Under the pieces are notes generated by a model, which did not search any database, was not told the origin of the DNA, and saw nothing but the letters and a program-made list of their open reading frames with translations. This document shows positions 27,938 to 37,273 of a stretch of DNA of 64,000 bases, piece after piece. How positions within the stretch are numbered: position 1 is the first letter of the stretch; every line of letters begins with the position of its first letter. The stretch comes from Acidobacteria bacterium RIFCSPLOWO2_12_FULL_66_21 (lineage in GTDB: Bacteria; Acidobacteriota; Vicinamibacteria; Vicinamibacterales; 2-12-FULL-66-21): positions 75,390-139,389 of the forward strand of contig MELC01000080.1 of NCBI GenBank assembly GCA_001767455.1, read 5' to 3'. Made by a program: the position numbers and the translations under genes.

Positions 27938-29973
27938 GAGCCGGGACGTTTCTGCAGCAGCCGTGCGGTCGCGTCGGCCGTCACACCCGACCACGAGAGC
28001 CGTTCTTTGCGCGCCGGACGCTCGCGGTCGACGACGATGAACCGGCCGTCAGGCGACCAGTCAGCGCGTCCCCAGCCGGCCCAGGTTCCCGGCTGCGCCT
28101 CCTTCTGCAGCAGCCAGCTCTCCCGGGTCTGCACGTCGAGCACCATCAGTCCCGCGGCGTTGTCGCCGTATAGCAGCCATTTCCCGTCCGGCGACCAGGC
28201 CATTGGCGCGATCGGCGTGCGCATGGAGGGGATCAGGGTTCCCTCCGCCTTCCCGTCGAGTGACATCAAGCCCAGCTCCCAGACACGCTCGTTCGATCCC
28301 TCGATCGGACGACTGGTGCTGTACGCGAAGTGGTGGCCGTCGGGCGACACGGCGAGCCGCGGCACCAGGTAATCGATCTGCGCGACGACGCGCTCGGAGC
28401 GATCCGCAAGCGACATCGCCTTCAGCGCAGCCGCTTCGCGCGGGCCGCCGCCGTTCGGATACAGGTGCAGGACCTCGCGGCGCGCAGGCACGTACCACCA
28501 GTAGTTGCCGGAGAACTGCGCGACGTCCTGCAGCACGCCTGTGTGGATGTTCAGCGCCGCAACCGTCGCCGGTTGTCCTGCCGCACCCGCGCGCTTGAAG
28601 AGGATTTCGTCGGCGCTGCGCCATTTGAGCGGCAGCACGAGGTTCTGCTCGATGAGCGGCCGCTCATTGCGGCCGTCGCTGTCCATCACGGCGAGCCCGT
28701 AACGCGTGCCGTTCCGGTAGAAATACGCGATGTGGCTGCCGTCGGGTGACACGCTCGGCGTCCAGTTGCTATCCGCGTCCTGCGTCAGGCGCTGCGGCGA
28801 GTCGATGGCGCGGGCGGTCCGCGGATCGACCTCGACGCGGTAGAGATCGATCCCCGCGTATTCGTACCTCATGGTCAGGACGCCGTCCGAAGTCCACCAT
28901 TCGCGCCCGATCCAGTTGCCGCCCGCGTAGACCGGACCCTCGATGTTGGTGAGGCGCAGCGTCGCGCCGACAGGCAGTGCGCCGTCGATGGGTGCCACGT
29001 AGACTCCCCACCGCCCATCTGGATTCGCCTGGAAGGCCAGCAGGCGCCCGTCGGGCGACACCTGCGGACGCGACTCCTCGCCAGTGTCCCTCGTGACGGG
29101 CGTCGTTGCCGAGGTTGCCACGTCAAGCACGAACAGCTTCTTGGATTTCGAGACGATGAGGCGCGTGGCGTCCGGCGTGATGGCCGGGCAGCATGTCGTA
29201 TCGAAGTGGATCTTCCGCGGCCCGCCTCCGTTGGCGGACATCAGGAAATAGTCCACACCGCTCGCGGCGTAGTTCGGGCGATAGAAGAAGATCTCTCCCG
29301 TTGCCGTCCAGTCCAAGGGGTACCCGCGCTCGCGGAGGCCCGTCGTGGCGCCGGTCTGGACATCCACGACACGGATCTCATTGCCCTTCCCGTCGGCGGT
29401 CAGGAGGTTGTACGCGACACGCCGGCCGTCGGGGGACCATGCCAGGTTCGACACGCTGTCTCCCGGGTGGCTGACGAGCTGCCGCTGCGCGCCCGTCATC
29501 AGGTCCTTCAGCTGCACCGTGCCCCACTCTTTCGGGTCCGTATGGTACGCGACGAGCCTCCCGTCGCGTGAACCGAGCTCGTACTGTTCGTCAAGGGACA
29601 CGGCGGGGAATGGCGCCCGCGGCTCTTTCCCGCGCGCGGCAAGCCGCTCGCTGGCCCGCGAGGCGAACGGCTTCACGTCGCCGTACTCGCGCACCAGTCG
29701 CCCGAGCAGAAGGGTGCCGCGCGGATCGCGCGCTCGTTCGTAGAGGAGCGCGAGCTGGTACATGGCCTTCGCGGCCACCTGCCGGTCGCGGGCGAAATCC
29801 ACGATCAGGCGCTCGTACTTGAACACGGCGTCGCTGGTGTGTCCCTCGGCGCGCTCGGCGGCCAGCGCCTGACGAAACAGCGCCTCGGCCGCGGATTGCT
29901 GCGCGTGCACCGCCGCGGCCGCAGCGGTGACCGCGACGGCGAGGGCGGCCAGAATCGATGCGCGGTATTTCAT
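27934..29973 (-). CDS. Exported TPR plus TolB-like beta-propeller protein
   Basis: A 679-aa protein: signal peptide (1-24), a TPR-like helical region (about 28-115), then a WD40-like (PD40/TolB) propeller with repeated SPDGRRVAY-type blades (SPDGRLLAF, SPDGSHIAYF, SPDGHHFAYS, SPDGKWLLYG, SPDGRFIVV). These proteins are abundant in Acidobacteriota and are thought to bind proteins in the periplasm; no catalytic domain is attached. It is the last gene of a same-strand group with a two-component system, 63 bases downstream of the regulator. Confidence 0.88.
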   Translation of the reverse strand: MKYRASILAALAVAVTAAAAAVHAQQSAAEALFRQALAAERAEGHTSDAVFKYERLIVDFARDRQVAAKAMYQLALLYERARDPRGTLLLGRLVREYGDVKPFASRASERLAARGKEPRAPFPAVSLDEQYELGSRDGRLVAYHTDPKEWGTVQLKDLMTGAQRQLVSHPGDSVSNLAWSPDGRRVAYNLLTADGKGNEIRVVDVQTGATTGLRERGYPLDWTATGEIFFYRPNYAASGVDYFLMSANGGGPRKIHFDTTCCPAITPDATRLIVSKSKKLFVLDVATSATTPVTRDTGEESRPQVSPDGRLLAFQANPDGRWGVYVAPIDGALPVGATLRLTNIEGPVYAGGNWIGREWWTSDGVLTMRYEYAGIDLYRVEVDPRTARAIDSPQRLTQDADSNWTPSVSPDGSHIAYFYRNGTRYGLAVMDSDGRNERPLIEQNLVLPLKWRSADEILFKRAGAAGQPATVAALNIHTGVLQDVAQFSGNYWWYVPARREVLHLYPNGGGPREAAALKAMSLADRSERVVAQIDYLVPRLAVSPDGHHFAYSTSRPIEGSNERVWELGLMSLDGKAEGTLIPSMRTPIAPMAWSPDGKWLLYGDNAAGLMVLDVQTRESWLLQKEAQPGTWAGWGRADWSPDGRFIVVDRERPARKERLSWSGVTADATARLLQKRPGS

Positions 29974-30036
29974 GGCGAATCTCCTTTTCGCCTGACAGGA
30001 TGGCCGATTGCGGGAGGCGGAATTGTCATCGTTTCG

Positions 30037-30726
30037 TCAGGGATCCGTGACGAACCTGTAGCCGACGCCGTGCACGGTGAGGAGGTGCCGCGGCTCGGCA
30101 GGATTCGGCTCCAGCTTGGCGCGGATCGAGAGGATGTGCGTGTCGATGGTGCGGTTGCTCGGGAGCGCTTCGCTCCCCCAGATGCGGTCGATCAACAGGT
30201 CGCGGCCGACCGCGTTGCCGTTGTGCGCGGCCAGCAACTGCACGAGCGCGAACTCCTTCGCCGTGAGATGCACCGGGACACCGCCGCGCGTGGCGACGTA
30301 GCGGCCGAAATCGAGGCGCACGTCGGCGAACTCGAGACGTTCGGGAAGCGCCGGCTCCTCGGCCTCCTGCCGGCGCAGCAACGCGCGCACGCGCGCGAGC
30401 AGCTCCGGCACGCTGAACGGCTTCGTGAGGTAATCGTCGGCGCCGAGATCCAGGCCCGTGACTTTGTCGGCCTCTTCCGTCCTCGCGGTGAGCATCAGGA
30501 TCGGCAGACGCGTGTCGGTGTCGCGGATACGTCGGCATACGTCGAAGCCGTTCATGCCCGGAAGCATCACGTCGAGGATCAACAGATCGGGACGTGTCTC
30601 CCGCACGCGCGCCAGCGCGTCGTCTCCGCGGACCGCCTGGAGGACGGTGTGTCCCTCGTACACGAGGTTCTGCTTGATGCCGAGCAGGATCGCGCGATCA
30701 TCCTCTACGATGAGGATTCTGGCCAT
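30037..30726 (-). CDS. OmpR/PhoB-family response regulator
   Basis: A 229-aa transcription factor. Receiver: acidic pair VEDDR (8-10), phospho-acceptor Asp52 (LILDVMLPG), Thr80, Lys102 (LTKPF). Winged-helix DNA-binding domain about 130-228 with LTAKEFALVQLLAAHNGNAVGRD and the recognition helix NRTIDTHILSIRAKL, ending in GVGYRF. Three bases separate it from the kinase gene upstream, so they are co-expressed. Position after hsp20 and htrA suggests control of an envelope-stress response. Confidence 0.95.
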   Translation of the reverse strand: MARILIVEDDRAILLGIKQNLVYEGHTVLQAVRGDDALARVRETRPDLLILDVMLPGMNGFDVCRRIRDTDTRLPILMLTARTEEADKVTGLDLGADDYLTKPFSVPELLARVRALLRRQEAEEPALPERLEFADVRLDFGRYVATRGGVPVHLTAKEFALVQLLAAHNGNAVGRDLLIDRIWGSEALPSNRTIDTHILSIRAKLEPNPAEPRHLLTVHGVGYRFVTDP

Positions 30727-30729
30727 GGG

Positions 30730-32646
30730 TCAGGTGCGCAACTCGTGCGGCGTCCCGACGGGTGCGTGGGCAGAGGTCGCGACGGGCAGCCAGACCGAAA
30801 ACGCGCTGCCGGCTCCCGGCTCGCTGGTGAGCGACACACGTCCGTCGTGCGCTTCGGCGAAGTGCCGGACCAGCGACAGGCCCAGTCCCGCGCCGGCCGC
30901 CTCGGTCTCCGCCTCCGGCGCACGATAGAAGCGCTCGAATACCTTCCGCTGCACGCCTGGGGGGATCCCGATGCCGCGGTCCGTCACGCGCACCTCGATT
31001 TCGTCGCGGGTCCGAAAGATGCCAACACGAACTTCTCGCGATATGCCGGAGTACTTGACCGCGTTGCTGAGCAGGTTGGCCACGGCATGCGCCAGGCCGT
31101 CAGCGTCCGCGCGCACGGCCACACCGGCCGCATCTCCCTCGCGAATCACCGTAAAGCCTTCGCGGCGCAAGAGCGGACCGAACCGCGCAAGTGCCGAATC
31201 GACCGCGGCGCAGACGTCGATCTCCACGGGATGATACACGGCCGCCCCGCGATCGATTCGGGCGGCGCTCAGCACGTTGTCAACGAGCCGGCCGAGCCTG
31301 TCGCTCTCGTCGACGATGCCGTCCAGCAGTTCGGCCGCCGACGCGCCCGGCGCTCGATCGAGCCGCAGCGTTTCGGCGAGCAGACGAATCGACGTGAGCG
31401 GTGTCTTCAGCTCGTGCGTGACACTGGTGACGAAGTTGGATCGCAGAGAGGCCATCCGGACCTCGCGTCCGATATCGCGCAGCGCGAAGTAGGCGAGTGC
31501 GCCGACCAGGGCGAGCACCGCGGCAAGCGACCCCACGAACAGCGCGTTGCGCCGGCGCTCCGCAGCCGCGTCGCTCTGACGGGGACGCAGCACGAACGCC
31601 AGACTGGGCACCTCCGCCGTCAAGGGAAACGTGATGAGGGTGCCGCCTTCCGACCCGGGCGTCGGCGTGAGCATGGAGTCGAACGCGACACTCGACGCCG
31701 ACGTGGATCTGACGTGAGATGCAGCGCGCTGCTGGTCGATGACGGTGAGGTACCGCGGTCCTTGCGGCGATTGGTAGATCCCGAGCAACTCGGTGCGGCC
31801 GTTCAGCCACGCGCCTGCGAGGGAGAATGCCGCTCCACCGCCCTTCGGTGAAGCTGCCGCGGCCAGCCATCGCTCGATGCCGCGCGCGAGCGCGATGGTT
31901 CGCGCGATTCGCGCAGCGTGTTGTCGCGCCGCTTCCGCGAGTGTGGCGCCGCTCGCGCCGCCGACCTTCGCGATGGACTCGATATCGCCGGCATCCGAGG
32001 GATGTCCGAGCGCCCCTTCGTCAATTAGTGCCGCGAGCTGGCGCGCCAGGCCGGGGAAACGCGCCGGGAGCGAGCCGGACGCGCGCCATGCGGCCGTCAC
32101 CTGGCGGGCCGCATACACGCTGTACGAAACGCCGTATTCGTCGCGCGCGGCCGCGCAGCAGCGCAGAATCGCTTCCGCGCGGTCCACGGCGGCGCCATAC
32201 CGGCGCTGCTCAAGTGCCGCCCGGCCCTGCTCCAGCAGCGCGGCGGCACGCGCGGTACGTTCGGCGACAGCGGGCGACACCGGCACTGAATCGAACGCGG
32301 CGACAGTCTCGCGGTACGCGAGGTCGTAGTCGGGCTCCAGCCGTTCGCCGTCGGGCTCGACGCGGAAGGCGGCGGACACGAGCGCCGGCAAGGGCTCGCC
32401 AGGCGCAAAGGGCCGATCCGGCGGCAGGCCGCGCCACCGCTCGGAGAGATCGCGGGACGCATCGGCGAGCGCCGACAGCAGATCGCCGCGCAGGCGTGCC
32501 GCCTCGGCCTCCGCGGCCGCGCGCCCGCGGAGCACTTGGGCATCGCGATCGATGCGCAGCCACTTGTACCCGAGCACCGCGACCGCCGCGCACGGCAGCA
32601 ACACGGCCACGAGCGGCACGACGAGCAGCCGCCTCGGCACGTCCAT
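30730..32646 (-). CDS. Sensor histidine kinase with large extracytoplasmic domain
   Basis: A 638-aa kinase. TM1 about 7-27, a long, mostly helical sensor region (about 30-365) without a recognised fold, TM2 about 367-388, then the catalytic core: phosphorylated His411 in VTHELKTPLTS, N box NLLSNAVKYS (about 524-533), G1 DRGIGIPPG and G2 GLGLSLVRH. No HAMP linker is evident; TM2 is followed almost directly by the dimerisation helix. It pairs with the OmpR-type regulator and follows htrA by 71 bases. The signal is unknown; misfolded envelope proteins are a reasonable guess from context. Confidence 0.95.
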   Translation of the reverse strand: MDVPRRLLVVPLVAVLLPCAAVAVLGYKWLRIDRDAQVLRGRAAAEAEAARLRGDLLSALADASRDLSERWRGLPPDRPFAPGEPLPALVSAAFRVEPDGERLEPDYDLAYRETVAAFDSVPVSPAVAERTARAAALLEQGRAALEQRRYGAAVDRAEAILRCCAAARDEYGVSYSVYAARQVTAAWRASGSLPARFPGLARQLAALIDEGALGHPSDAGDIESIAKVGGASGATLAEAARQHAARIARTIALARGIERWLAAAASPKGGGAAFSLAGAWLNGRTELLGIYQSPQGPRYLTVIDQQRAASHVRSTSASSVAFDSMLTPTPGSEGGTLITFPLTAEVPSLAFVLRPRQSDAAAERRRNALFVGSLAAVLALVGALAYFALRDIGREVRMASLRSNFVTSVTHELKTPLTSIRLLAETLRLDRAPGASAAELLDGIVDESDRLGRLVDNVLSAARIDRGAAVYHPVEIDVCAAVDSALARFGPLLRREGFTVIREGDAAGVAVRADADGLAHAVANLLSNAVKYSGISREVRVGIFRTRDEIEVRVTDRGIGIPPGVQRKVFERFYRAPEAETEAAGAGLGLSLVRHFAEAHDGRVSLTSEPGAGSAFSVWLPVATSAHAPVGTPHELRT

Positions 32647-32717
32647 GGGTTCGGGCGAGAGTCTATACCCCCCGGCGCCGGCGATTGTCAGGGTTTCGTC
32701 AAGGCGCAGCAGGCCGC

Positions 32718-33896
32718 CTAGCGCCGGCGCGTGCTGCCCGTGGATTTCACGACAGGCACGCGCGCGGAGAAGGACTTGCCTTCACGCACGAGGCCGAGCG
32801 TCACCGTGCTGCCAATCTTCGAGTCCGACAGCAGGCGCATGAAGTGCGAGCCGTCGTCGACCGGGGTGCCGTTGAACGACGTGATGACGTCGCCCGGCCG
32901 GATGCCCGCGGCGAACGCCTCGGAGCGCTGATCCATGCGGATGACCAGCACGCCGTGCGTGCTCTTGACCCCCAGCCGCTCCGCCAGGTCGCTCGTCAAC
33001 CACTGCAGCCAGATCCCCGACATCGTCCCGCGCCGGACTTCGCCGTATTTGATCAGGTCGTCCATGACGTGCCGGGCGAGATTGCTCGGCACGGCGAAGC
33101 CGATGCCCTGGTAGCCGCCCGACTCGCTGTAGATGGCGGTATTGATGCCCACCAGCTCGCCCCGCGCGTTGATGAGCGCGCCGCCGGAGTTCCCCGGATT
33201 GATCGCGGCGTCCGTCTGGATGAAGTCCTCGTAGGTGGCGAGCCGGCCCTCGAGGCTGCGGCCGGTGGCGCTGACGATGCCCAGCGTGACGGTCTGATTG
33301 AGCTGGAACGGATTGCCGATCGCGAGGACCCATTCGGCCACCTTCAGTTTCGACGAGTCCCCCCAGGGCAGCGTCGGCAGCCCCGAGGCGTTGACCTTCA
33401 GCACCGCGATATCCGTATCCTCGTCGACCCCCACGATTCTCGCCAGCAGATCGCGCTTGTCGGGCAGCACGACGCGCACTTCCTTCACTTCGGCGCCCTG
33501 CTCGCGCACGACATGGTTGTTCGTCAGGACGTATCCGTCCGGCGAGACGACGACGCCCGACCCGAGGCTCTGCGCGCGCTGTTCGCGATAGCCGAACGGG
33601 TCGTCGCCCAGAAAATCGCGGAAGAACGGATCGTTGGCGAACGGAGAGTTGGATCGGCGGACGATCTGGGTGGACGAGATGTTGGTGACGCTGGCGATGG
33701 CACGCTCGGCGACGCCGGTCAGGTCGGGCAGCGGGGATGCTGCCGCCGGCGCGCCGGGACGGCTGGACTGCGCCGGTGGCGCCGCGGGCGGTTCGGCGGC
33801 GCCGTCGCTGGCGCTCCTCATGCGCCCGGTGAGCACGAGCCCTCCCAGGAATCCCGCAATCACGAGCAGCAGCAGCGCGGTGACTCGTCGATGCAT
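32718..33896 (-). CDS. HtrA/Deg-family serine protease with PDZ domain
   Basis: A 392-aa protein with an N-terminal membrane anchor (about 6-24), a Pro/Ala linker, the protease domain with triad His128 (LTNNHVV), Asp162 (DTDIAVL) and Ser237 (NPGNSGGAL), and one PDZ domain (about 290-385, with RPGDVITSFNGTPVDD). It should degrade or refold misfolded envelope proteins. The anchor lacks a clear cleavage site. It starts 3 bases after the hsp20 stop, so the chaperone and protease are coupled. Confidence 0.93.
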   Translation of the reverse strand: MHRRVTALLLLVIAGFLGGLVLTGRMRSASDGAAEPPAAPPAQSSRPGAPAAASPLPDLTGVAERAIASVTNISSTQIVRRSNSPFANDPFFRDFLGDDPFGYREQRAQSLGSGVVVSPDGYVLTNNHVVREQGAEVKEVRVVLPDKRDLLARIVGVDEDTDIAVLKVNASGLPTLPWGDSSKLKVAEWVLAIGNPFQLNQTVTLGIVSATGRSLEGRLATYEDFIQTDAAINPGNSGGALINARGELVGINTAIYSESGGYQGIGFAVPSNLARHVMDDLIKYGEVRRGTMSGIWLQWLTSDLAERLGVKSTHGVLVIRMDQRSEAFAAGIRPGDVITSFNGTPVDDGSHFMRLLSDSKIGSTVTLGLVREGKSFSARVPVVKSTGSTRRR

Positions 33897-33899
33897 CGT

Positions 33900-34304
33900 T
33901 TATCGCACCTCGATCTTCAGCGGCGGCGCCGGGGTCGCCTTGGGCAAGGTGACCCTCAGCACGCCGTTGGCGAATTCCGCGGAAACCTTGTTGACGTCGA
34001 CCTTGTCGGCGAACTCGAACGTTCGGGAGAACGGGCCGCGGCCGCGCTCCACCTGGTGAAAATGCACGACCTCGGACCCCGCGGGATCGCGGCCGGCGCG
34101 CTCGCCGCGGATCGTGAGCCGCGACGCCTCGATGAGCAGCTCGATCTGGTCGCGGGTGAGTCCCGGCAGCTCCGCGGCGATCACGTAGCGGTCCTCTGTC
34201 TCGTAGACGTCGACGGGGGGCGTCCAGGCGTCCGGCGAGTGCGCCGACAGGCGTTCCAGCCGTTCCTGCCACGCCCGGAGGTCTCGCAGTGGATCCCACG
34301 GCAC
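33900..34304 (-). CDS. Small heat-shock protein, Hsp20/alpha-crystallin family
   Basis: A 134-aa holdase chaperone. The alpha-crystallin domain covers about residues 30-125, opening with WTPPVDVYETEDRYVIAAELPGL and ending with FANGVLRVTLPK (the A-x-x-x-G-V-L motif). The C-terminal tail PPLKIEV supplies an I-x-V-like anchor. GTG 34304 is chosen because the family's usual WDPLRDL start follows directly; the longer frame upstream reads through the iterated repeat. First gene of the hsp20-htrA-kinase-regulator-TolB group. Confidence 0.9.
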   Translation of the reverse strand: MPWDPLRDLRAWQERLERLSAHSPDAWTPPVDVYETEDRYVIAAELPGLTRDQIELLIEASRLTIRGERAGRDPAGSEVVHFHQVERGRGPFSRTFEFADKVDVNKVSAEFANGVLRVTLPKATPAPPLKIEVR

Positions 34305-34321
34305 CGTTCGATGGTGCCACA

Positions 34322-34456
34322 GATCAGCAATTGCGGATTGCGAATTGTGGACTGCTGACTTTATCGTCGATTGCCGAGGGCGGACTGGCCACCAATCGTC
34401 CGATCCGCAATAACCAGTACGATCCGCAATCACCAATTCGCAATCCGCAATGACTA
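34322..34456. repeat. Iterated GCAATCCGCAAT/ATTGCGGATTG inverted repeat
   Basis: The left part reads GCAATTGCGGATTGCGAATTG, broken by CGATTGCC words, and the right part CGCAATCACCAATTCGCAATC, giving a long imperfect hairpin between divergent hsp20 and efp. Promoters for both genes must lie in or beside it; none stands out. Confidence 0.75.
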
Positions 34457-34515
34457 TTGAGGCTTGTGCTACGATCTGAGGGCTGTGCGCCCGTCTGGCG
34501 CCGCCCCATAGGAAT

Positions 34516-35079
34516 ATGAGCTCCATTCAAGCGACGCGACTCAAGAAAGGCATGCTCGTGAAGATCGGCGAGGACCTGTTCCGGGTGCTCGACCTTCAGC
34601 ACGTCACGCCGGGGAACCTGCGGGGCTTCGTGCGCGTGAAGTTCCGCAATATCCGCAACGGCAGCCTGTCGGACCAGAAGCTGCGGTCGGAAGACACGAT
34701 GGACCGCGCCACCCTGGACGAGCGCGAGATGCAGTATCTCTACCGCGACGGCGACTCGTTCCATTTCATGGACACGACCTCGTTCGATCAGTTGCACATC
34801 GACGCCGAGGCGCTCGGGGACTCGGTGAGCTACCTCGTGCCGGATGCGCTCATCAAGGTGGAGTTCTACGGCGCCGAACCGGTGGGCATCGAGCTGCCGC
34901 CGACGGTCGATCTGCGCGTCGAGGACACGGCGCCCGGAATCAAGGGGGCCACGGCCAGCGCGCAGGTGAAGCCGGCGAGGCTCGAGACGGGGCTCGTGGT
35001 CAGCGTCCCGCCCTTCGTGAACACGGGCGACAAGGTCCGCGTCAGCACCGAGACCGGAGAGTACCTGTCCCGCGCCTGA
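34516..35079 (+). CDS. efp: Elongation factor P
   Basis: A 187-aa three-domain protein of normal EF-P length that relieves ribosome stalling at polyproline. Domain I carries the tip loop HVTPGNLRG: Asn34 replaces the Lys modified by EpmA, and neither Lys nor Arg is at position 32 (Pro). Arg36 is the only basic residue near the tip. Domain III ends in TGLVVSVPPFVNTGDKVRVSTETGEYLSR as expected. No epmA, epmB or earP is nearby. It is followed after 9 bases by tdk. Confidence 0.95.
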   Translation: MSSIQATRLKKGMLVKIGEDLFRVLDLQHVTPGNLRGFVRVKFRNIRNGSLSDQKLRSEDTMDRATLDEREMQYLYRDGDSFHFMDTTSFDQLHIDAEALGDSVSYLVPDALIKVEFYGAEPVGIELPPTVDLRVEDTAPGIKGATASAQVKPARLETGLVVSVPPFVNTGDKVRVSTETGEYLSRA

Positions 35080-35088
35080 GCCGCATTC

Positions 35089-35661
35089 ATGGACATCGGC
35101 CATCATCGTCCCAACTCCGGCTGGATTGAAGTCATCACCGGCAGCATGTTCAGCGGCAAGAGCGAGGAGCTGATCCGCCGGCTGCGGCGCGCGCAGATCG
35201 CCCGGCGCAAGGTGCAGATCTTCAAGCCCGGGCTCGACACGCGCTACTCCGAGGATCACATCACGTCACACAGCGAGATGCGGATTCCCTCGGTGAACCT
35301 GTCGTCGTCGCGCGAGCTGCTCGAACAGGTGCTGCCGGAAACCGAAGTGGTGGGGATCGACGAGGGGCAGTTCTTCGACGTCGAGCTCCCGGCGGTGTGC
35401 AACACGCTGGCGGATCAGGGCAAGCGCGTGATTGTGGCCGGCCTCGATCAGGACTATCTCGGGAAGCCCTTCGAGCCCATGCCGCAGCTGCTCTCGATTG
35501 CGGAGTACATCACCAAGACGCTGGCCATCTGCATGGTGTGCGGCGCCCCGGCCAACCACACGCAGCGGCTGGTCGCGAGCAGCGAGCGCGTCCTCGTCGG
35601 CGCGCAGGGGACCTACGAGGCGCGCTGCCGGCACTGCTTCGACCCGCGGCTCGGGCAGTAG
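35089..35661 (+). CDS. tdk: Thymidine kinase
   Basis: A 190-aa type II thymidine kinase of the salvage pathway (thymidine plus ATP to dTMP). P-loop [11 protein letters not shown] (18-28), catalytic Glu region [11 protein letters not shown], the substrate lasso [16 protein letters not shown], and four zinc-binding Cys (CMVCG and CRHC). Nine bases separate it from efp, so they are probably co-transcribed. Confidence 0.96.
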   Translation: MDIGHHRPNSGWIEVITGSMFSGKSEELIRRLRRAQIARRKVQIFKPGLDTRYSEDHITSHSEMRIPSVNLSSSRELLEQVLPETEVVGIDEGQFFDVELPAVCNTLADQGKRVIVAGLDQDYLGKPFEPMPQLLSIAEYITKTLAICMVCGAPANHTQRLVASSERVLVGAQGTYEARCRHCFDPRLGQ

Positions 35662-35722
35662 GCGCCCTCCTCCGATGGAACCGAATTCATGAAAACGGGG
35701 TCTGAACGAATGACTCCTGGCC

Positions 35723-36277
35723 ATGGACCTGTTGCCGCGCCTGCTGCTGCTGCTCGGTCTCGGTTTTCTCGCCGCCAACCTCCGCCTGCTGGCGCAGTTC
35801 ATCCGTTTCCTGCGCATCCGGTCGTCCGCCGTCCTGATCTGGCCGGGACCCAAGCCGCCGCTCTACATGCTGCTCGTCGCGCTGGGGGCGGTGCTGGCGT
35901 TCCTGATCATCTACAAGCTCACGGTGCTCCGCTTCCGCCCCGTCGACGTGTTCGGCGAAACGATGATGCTGCTGTACTACGCGTGGATGTTCCCGCTGAG
36001 CCTCAGGATCGGGCGGGGGTTCTACTCGGACGGCATCTGGGCGGACACCGGCTACATGCCGTACTCACGCATCGGCGGGCTGACGTGGCGTGAAGGCGAG
36101 CAGGTGACGCTCGTGATGATTCACCGCACGCGCGCGTTCGCGAAGCGGCTCGAAGTGCCCCAGGCGTTCTACGGCGCCGCGCGCCGGCTGCTGAGGGACA
36201 AGATCGCCGCACACGACATCCACTTCACGGGCAAGCCGCTGGATCTCGGCGCGCACGACGAAAGGGACGACGTCTGA
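35723..36277 (+). CDS. Membrane protein of unknown function with C-terminal PH-like segment
   Basis: A 184-aa protein with hydrophobic helices at about 3-24, 49-68 and perhaps 80-95. The last 85 residues (GFYSDGIWADTGYMPYSRIGGLTWREGEQVTLVMIHR) alternate like the short bacterial PH/DUF5673-type domain found after two or three membrane helices. Same strand as efp-tdk but 61 bases away. No function can be assigned. Confidence 0.6.
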   Translation: MDLLPRLLLLLGLGFLAANLRLLAQFIRFLRIRSSAVLIWPGPKPPLYMLLVALGAVLAFLIIYKLTVLRFRPVDVFGETMMLLYYAWMFPLSLRIGRGFYSDGIWADTGYMPYSRIGGLTWREGEQVTLVMIHRTRAFAKRLEVPQAFYGAARRLLRDKIAAHDIHFTGKPLDLGAHDERDDV

Positions 36278-36282
36278 AGAGC

Positions 36283-36422
36283 GTTAATTCCAAATTCCAA
36301 ACTCCAAAATCCAAAGGCATTCCAAATCCCAAATCTCAAACTCCAAACGGCAGCTCCAAAGGGATCTTTGGAGTTTGGACTTTGAAGTTTGGAGTGCCTT
36401 TGGAGTTTGGACGTTGGAATTG
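36283..36422. repeat. CCAAAY/TTTGGA giant imperfect hairpin
   Basis: The left half iterates TTCCAAA/CTCCAAA words, the right half TTTGGAGTTTGG words, meeting at CTCCAAAGGGATCTTTGGAG. It fills the gap between two convergent genes and could act as a bidirectional terminator. Confidence 0.85.
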
Positions 36423-36423
36423 A

Positions 36424-36621
36424 TTATCGAAGGAACCGGAGAATCCACCCAATCGGTCCGGAGCCCGTGGCGGTCGGATCGCCCAGCCACTCCGGTGGCG
36501 TGAGCCACACGAAGGCGAGAATCGCGATCACCATCACGTCGTACTGCCAGGTGGCGCGCTCGTGGGTCCAGAAGAACCCGTTCCACAGGATCCGCGCGGG
36601 CAGCGCCACGGGGTGTTTCAT
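36424..36621 (-). CDS. Small membrane protein downstream of a phosphatidyltransferase
   Basis: A 65-aa protein with one strong hydrophobic helix (YDVMVIAILAFVWL, about 28-41). It overlaps the phosphatidyltransferase stop by four bases (ATGA), typical of coupled genes. No family recognised; it may be an accessory subunit in phospholipid synthesis. Confidence 0.55.
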   Translation of the reverse strand: MKHPVALPARILWNGFFWTHERATWQYDVMVIAILAFVWLTPPEWLGDPTATGSGPIGWILRFLR

Positions 36622-37220
36622 ACCGCCACTTTCTCGCGCGGCGTCCGCAGCATCATGTACGTGTAGATGATCCGGTCCGCGACGGTGAAGACCGACAGCA
36701 CGCCGATGACCCACATGACGGCCGCCATGCGGTTGGTGAACGCTCCGATCATGAACAGCACGATGCGCTCCGGCCGCTCCATGAAGCCGACCTTGCACTT
36801 CGCGATGAGCGATTCGGCGCGCGCCCGCGTGTAGCTCGTCATGATCGCGAACATCATGGCGAGCGCGGTGATCATCACGTAGTCGGTCCGGCCCAGGCGC
36901 GAGTACAGGTAAATCAGGCCGATGAACAACGCGATGTCCGAGAACCGGTCCACCACCGAGTCCCAGAAGCCGCCGAACTCGCTGACTTCCTGAATCTCCC
37001 TGGCCACCTTGCCGTCGATGAAATCGAAGATATTGGCGACGATCATGATCACGCCCGCCGTGATGAAATGGCCGAGCGCGAGCTGGATGGCCGCGGCGAC
37101 GTTGATGAGGACGCCGATGCCGGTCAGGATGTTCGGGTGAATCCGAAAGCGGACGCACAGGTTGATAATCAACTGCAGCGGGAACATGCAGATGCGGCCG
37201 ATGAGCCCGGTAAAGGTCAT
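36618..37220 (-). CDS. CDP-alcohol phosphatidyltransferase
   Basis: A 200-aa integral membrane enzyme with the full signature D-x2-D-G-x2-A-R-x8-G-x3-D-x3-D (DFIDGKVAREIQEVSEFGGFWDSVVD, about 64-89), which binds the metals and CDP-lipid. It transfers a phosphatidyl group to an alcohol such as inositol phosphate, glycerol phosphate or serine; the acceptor cannot be told. ATG 37220 is preferred over the longer frame because the membrane domain starts there. Divergent from uvrC. Confidence 0.88.
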   Translation of the reverse strand: MTFTGLIGRICMFPLQLIINLCVRFRIHPNILTGIGVLINVAAAIQLALGHFITAGVIMIVANIFDFIDGKVAREIQEVSEFGGFWDSVVDRFSDIALFIGLIYLYSRLGRTDYVMITALAMMFAIMTSYTRARAESLIAKCKVGFMERPERIVLFMIGAFTNRMAAVMWVIGVLSVFTVADRIIYTYMMLRTPREKVAV

Positions 37221-37273
37221 GGTGGCGGTATAATCAAGGGTTGCAGAACTGCGCGGACGGCGCAGTGTACCGC

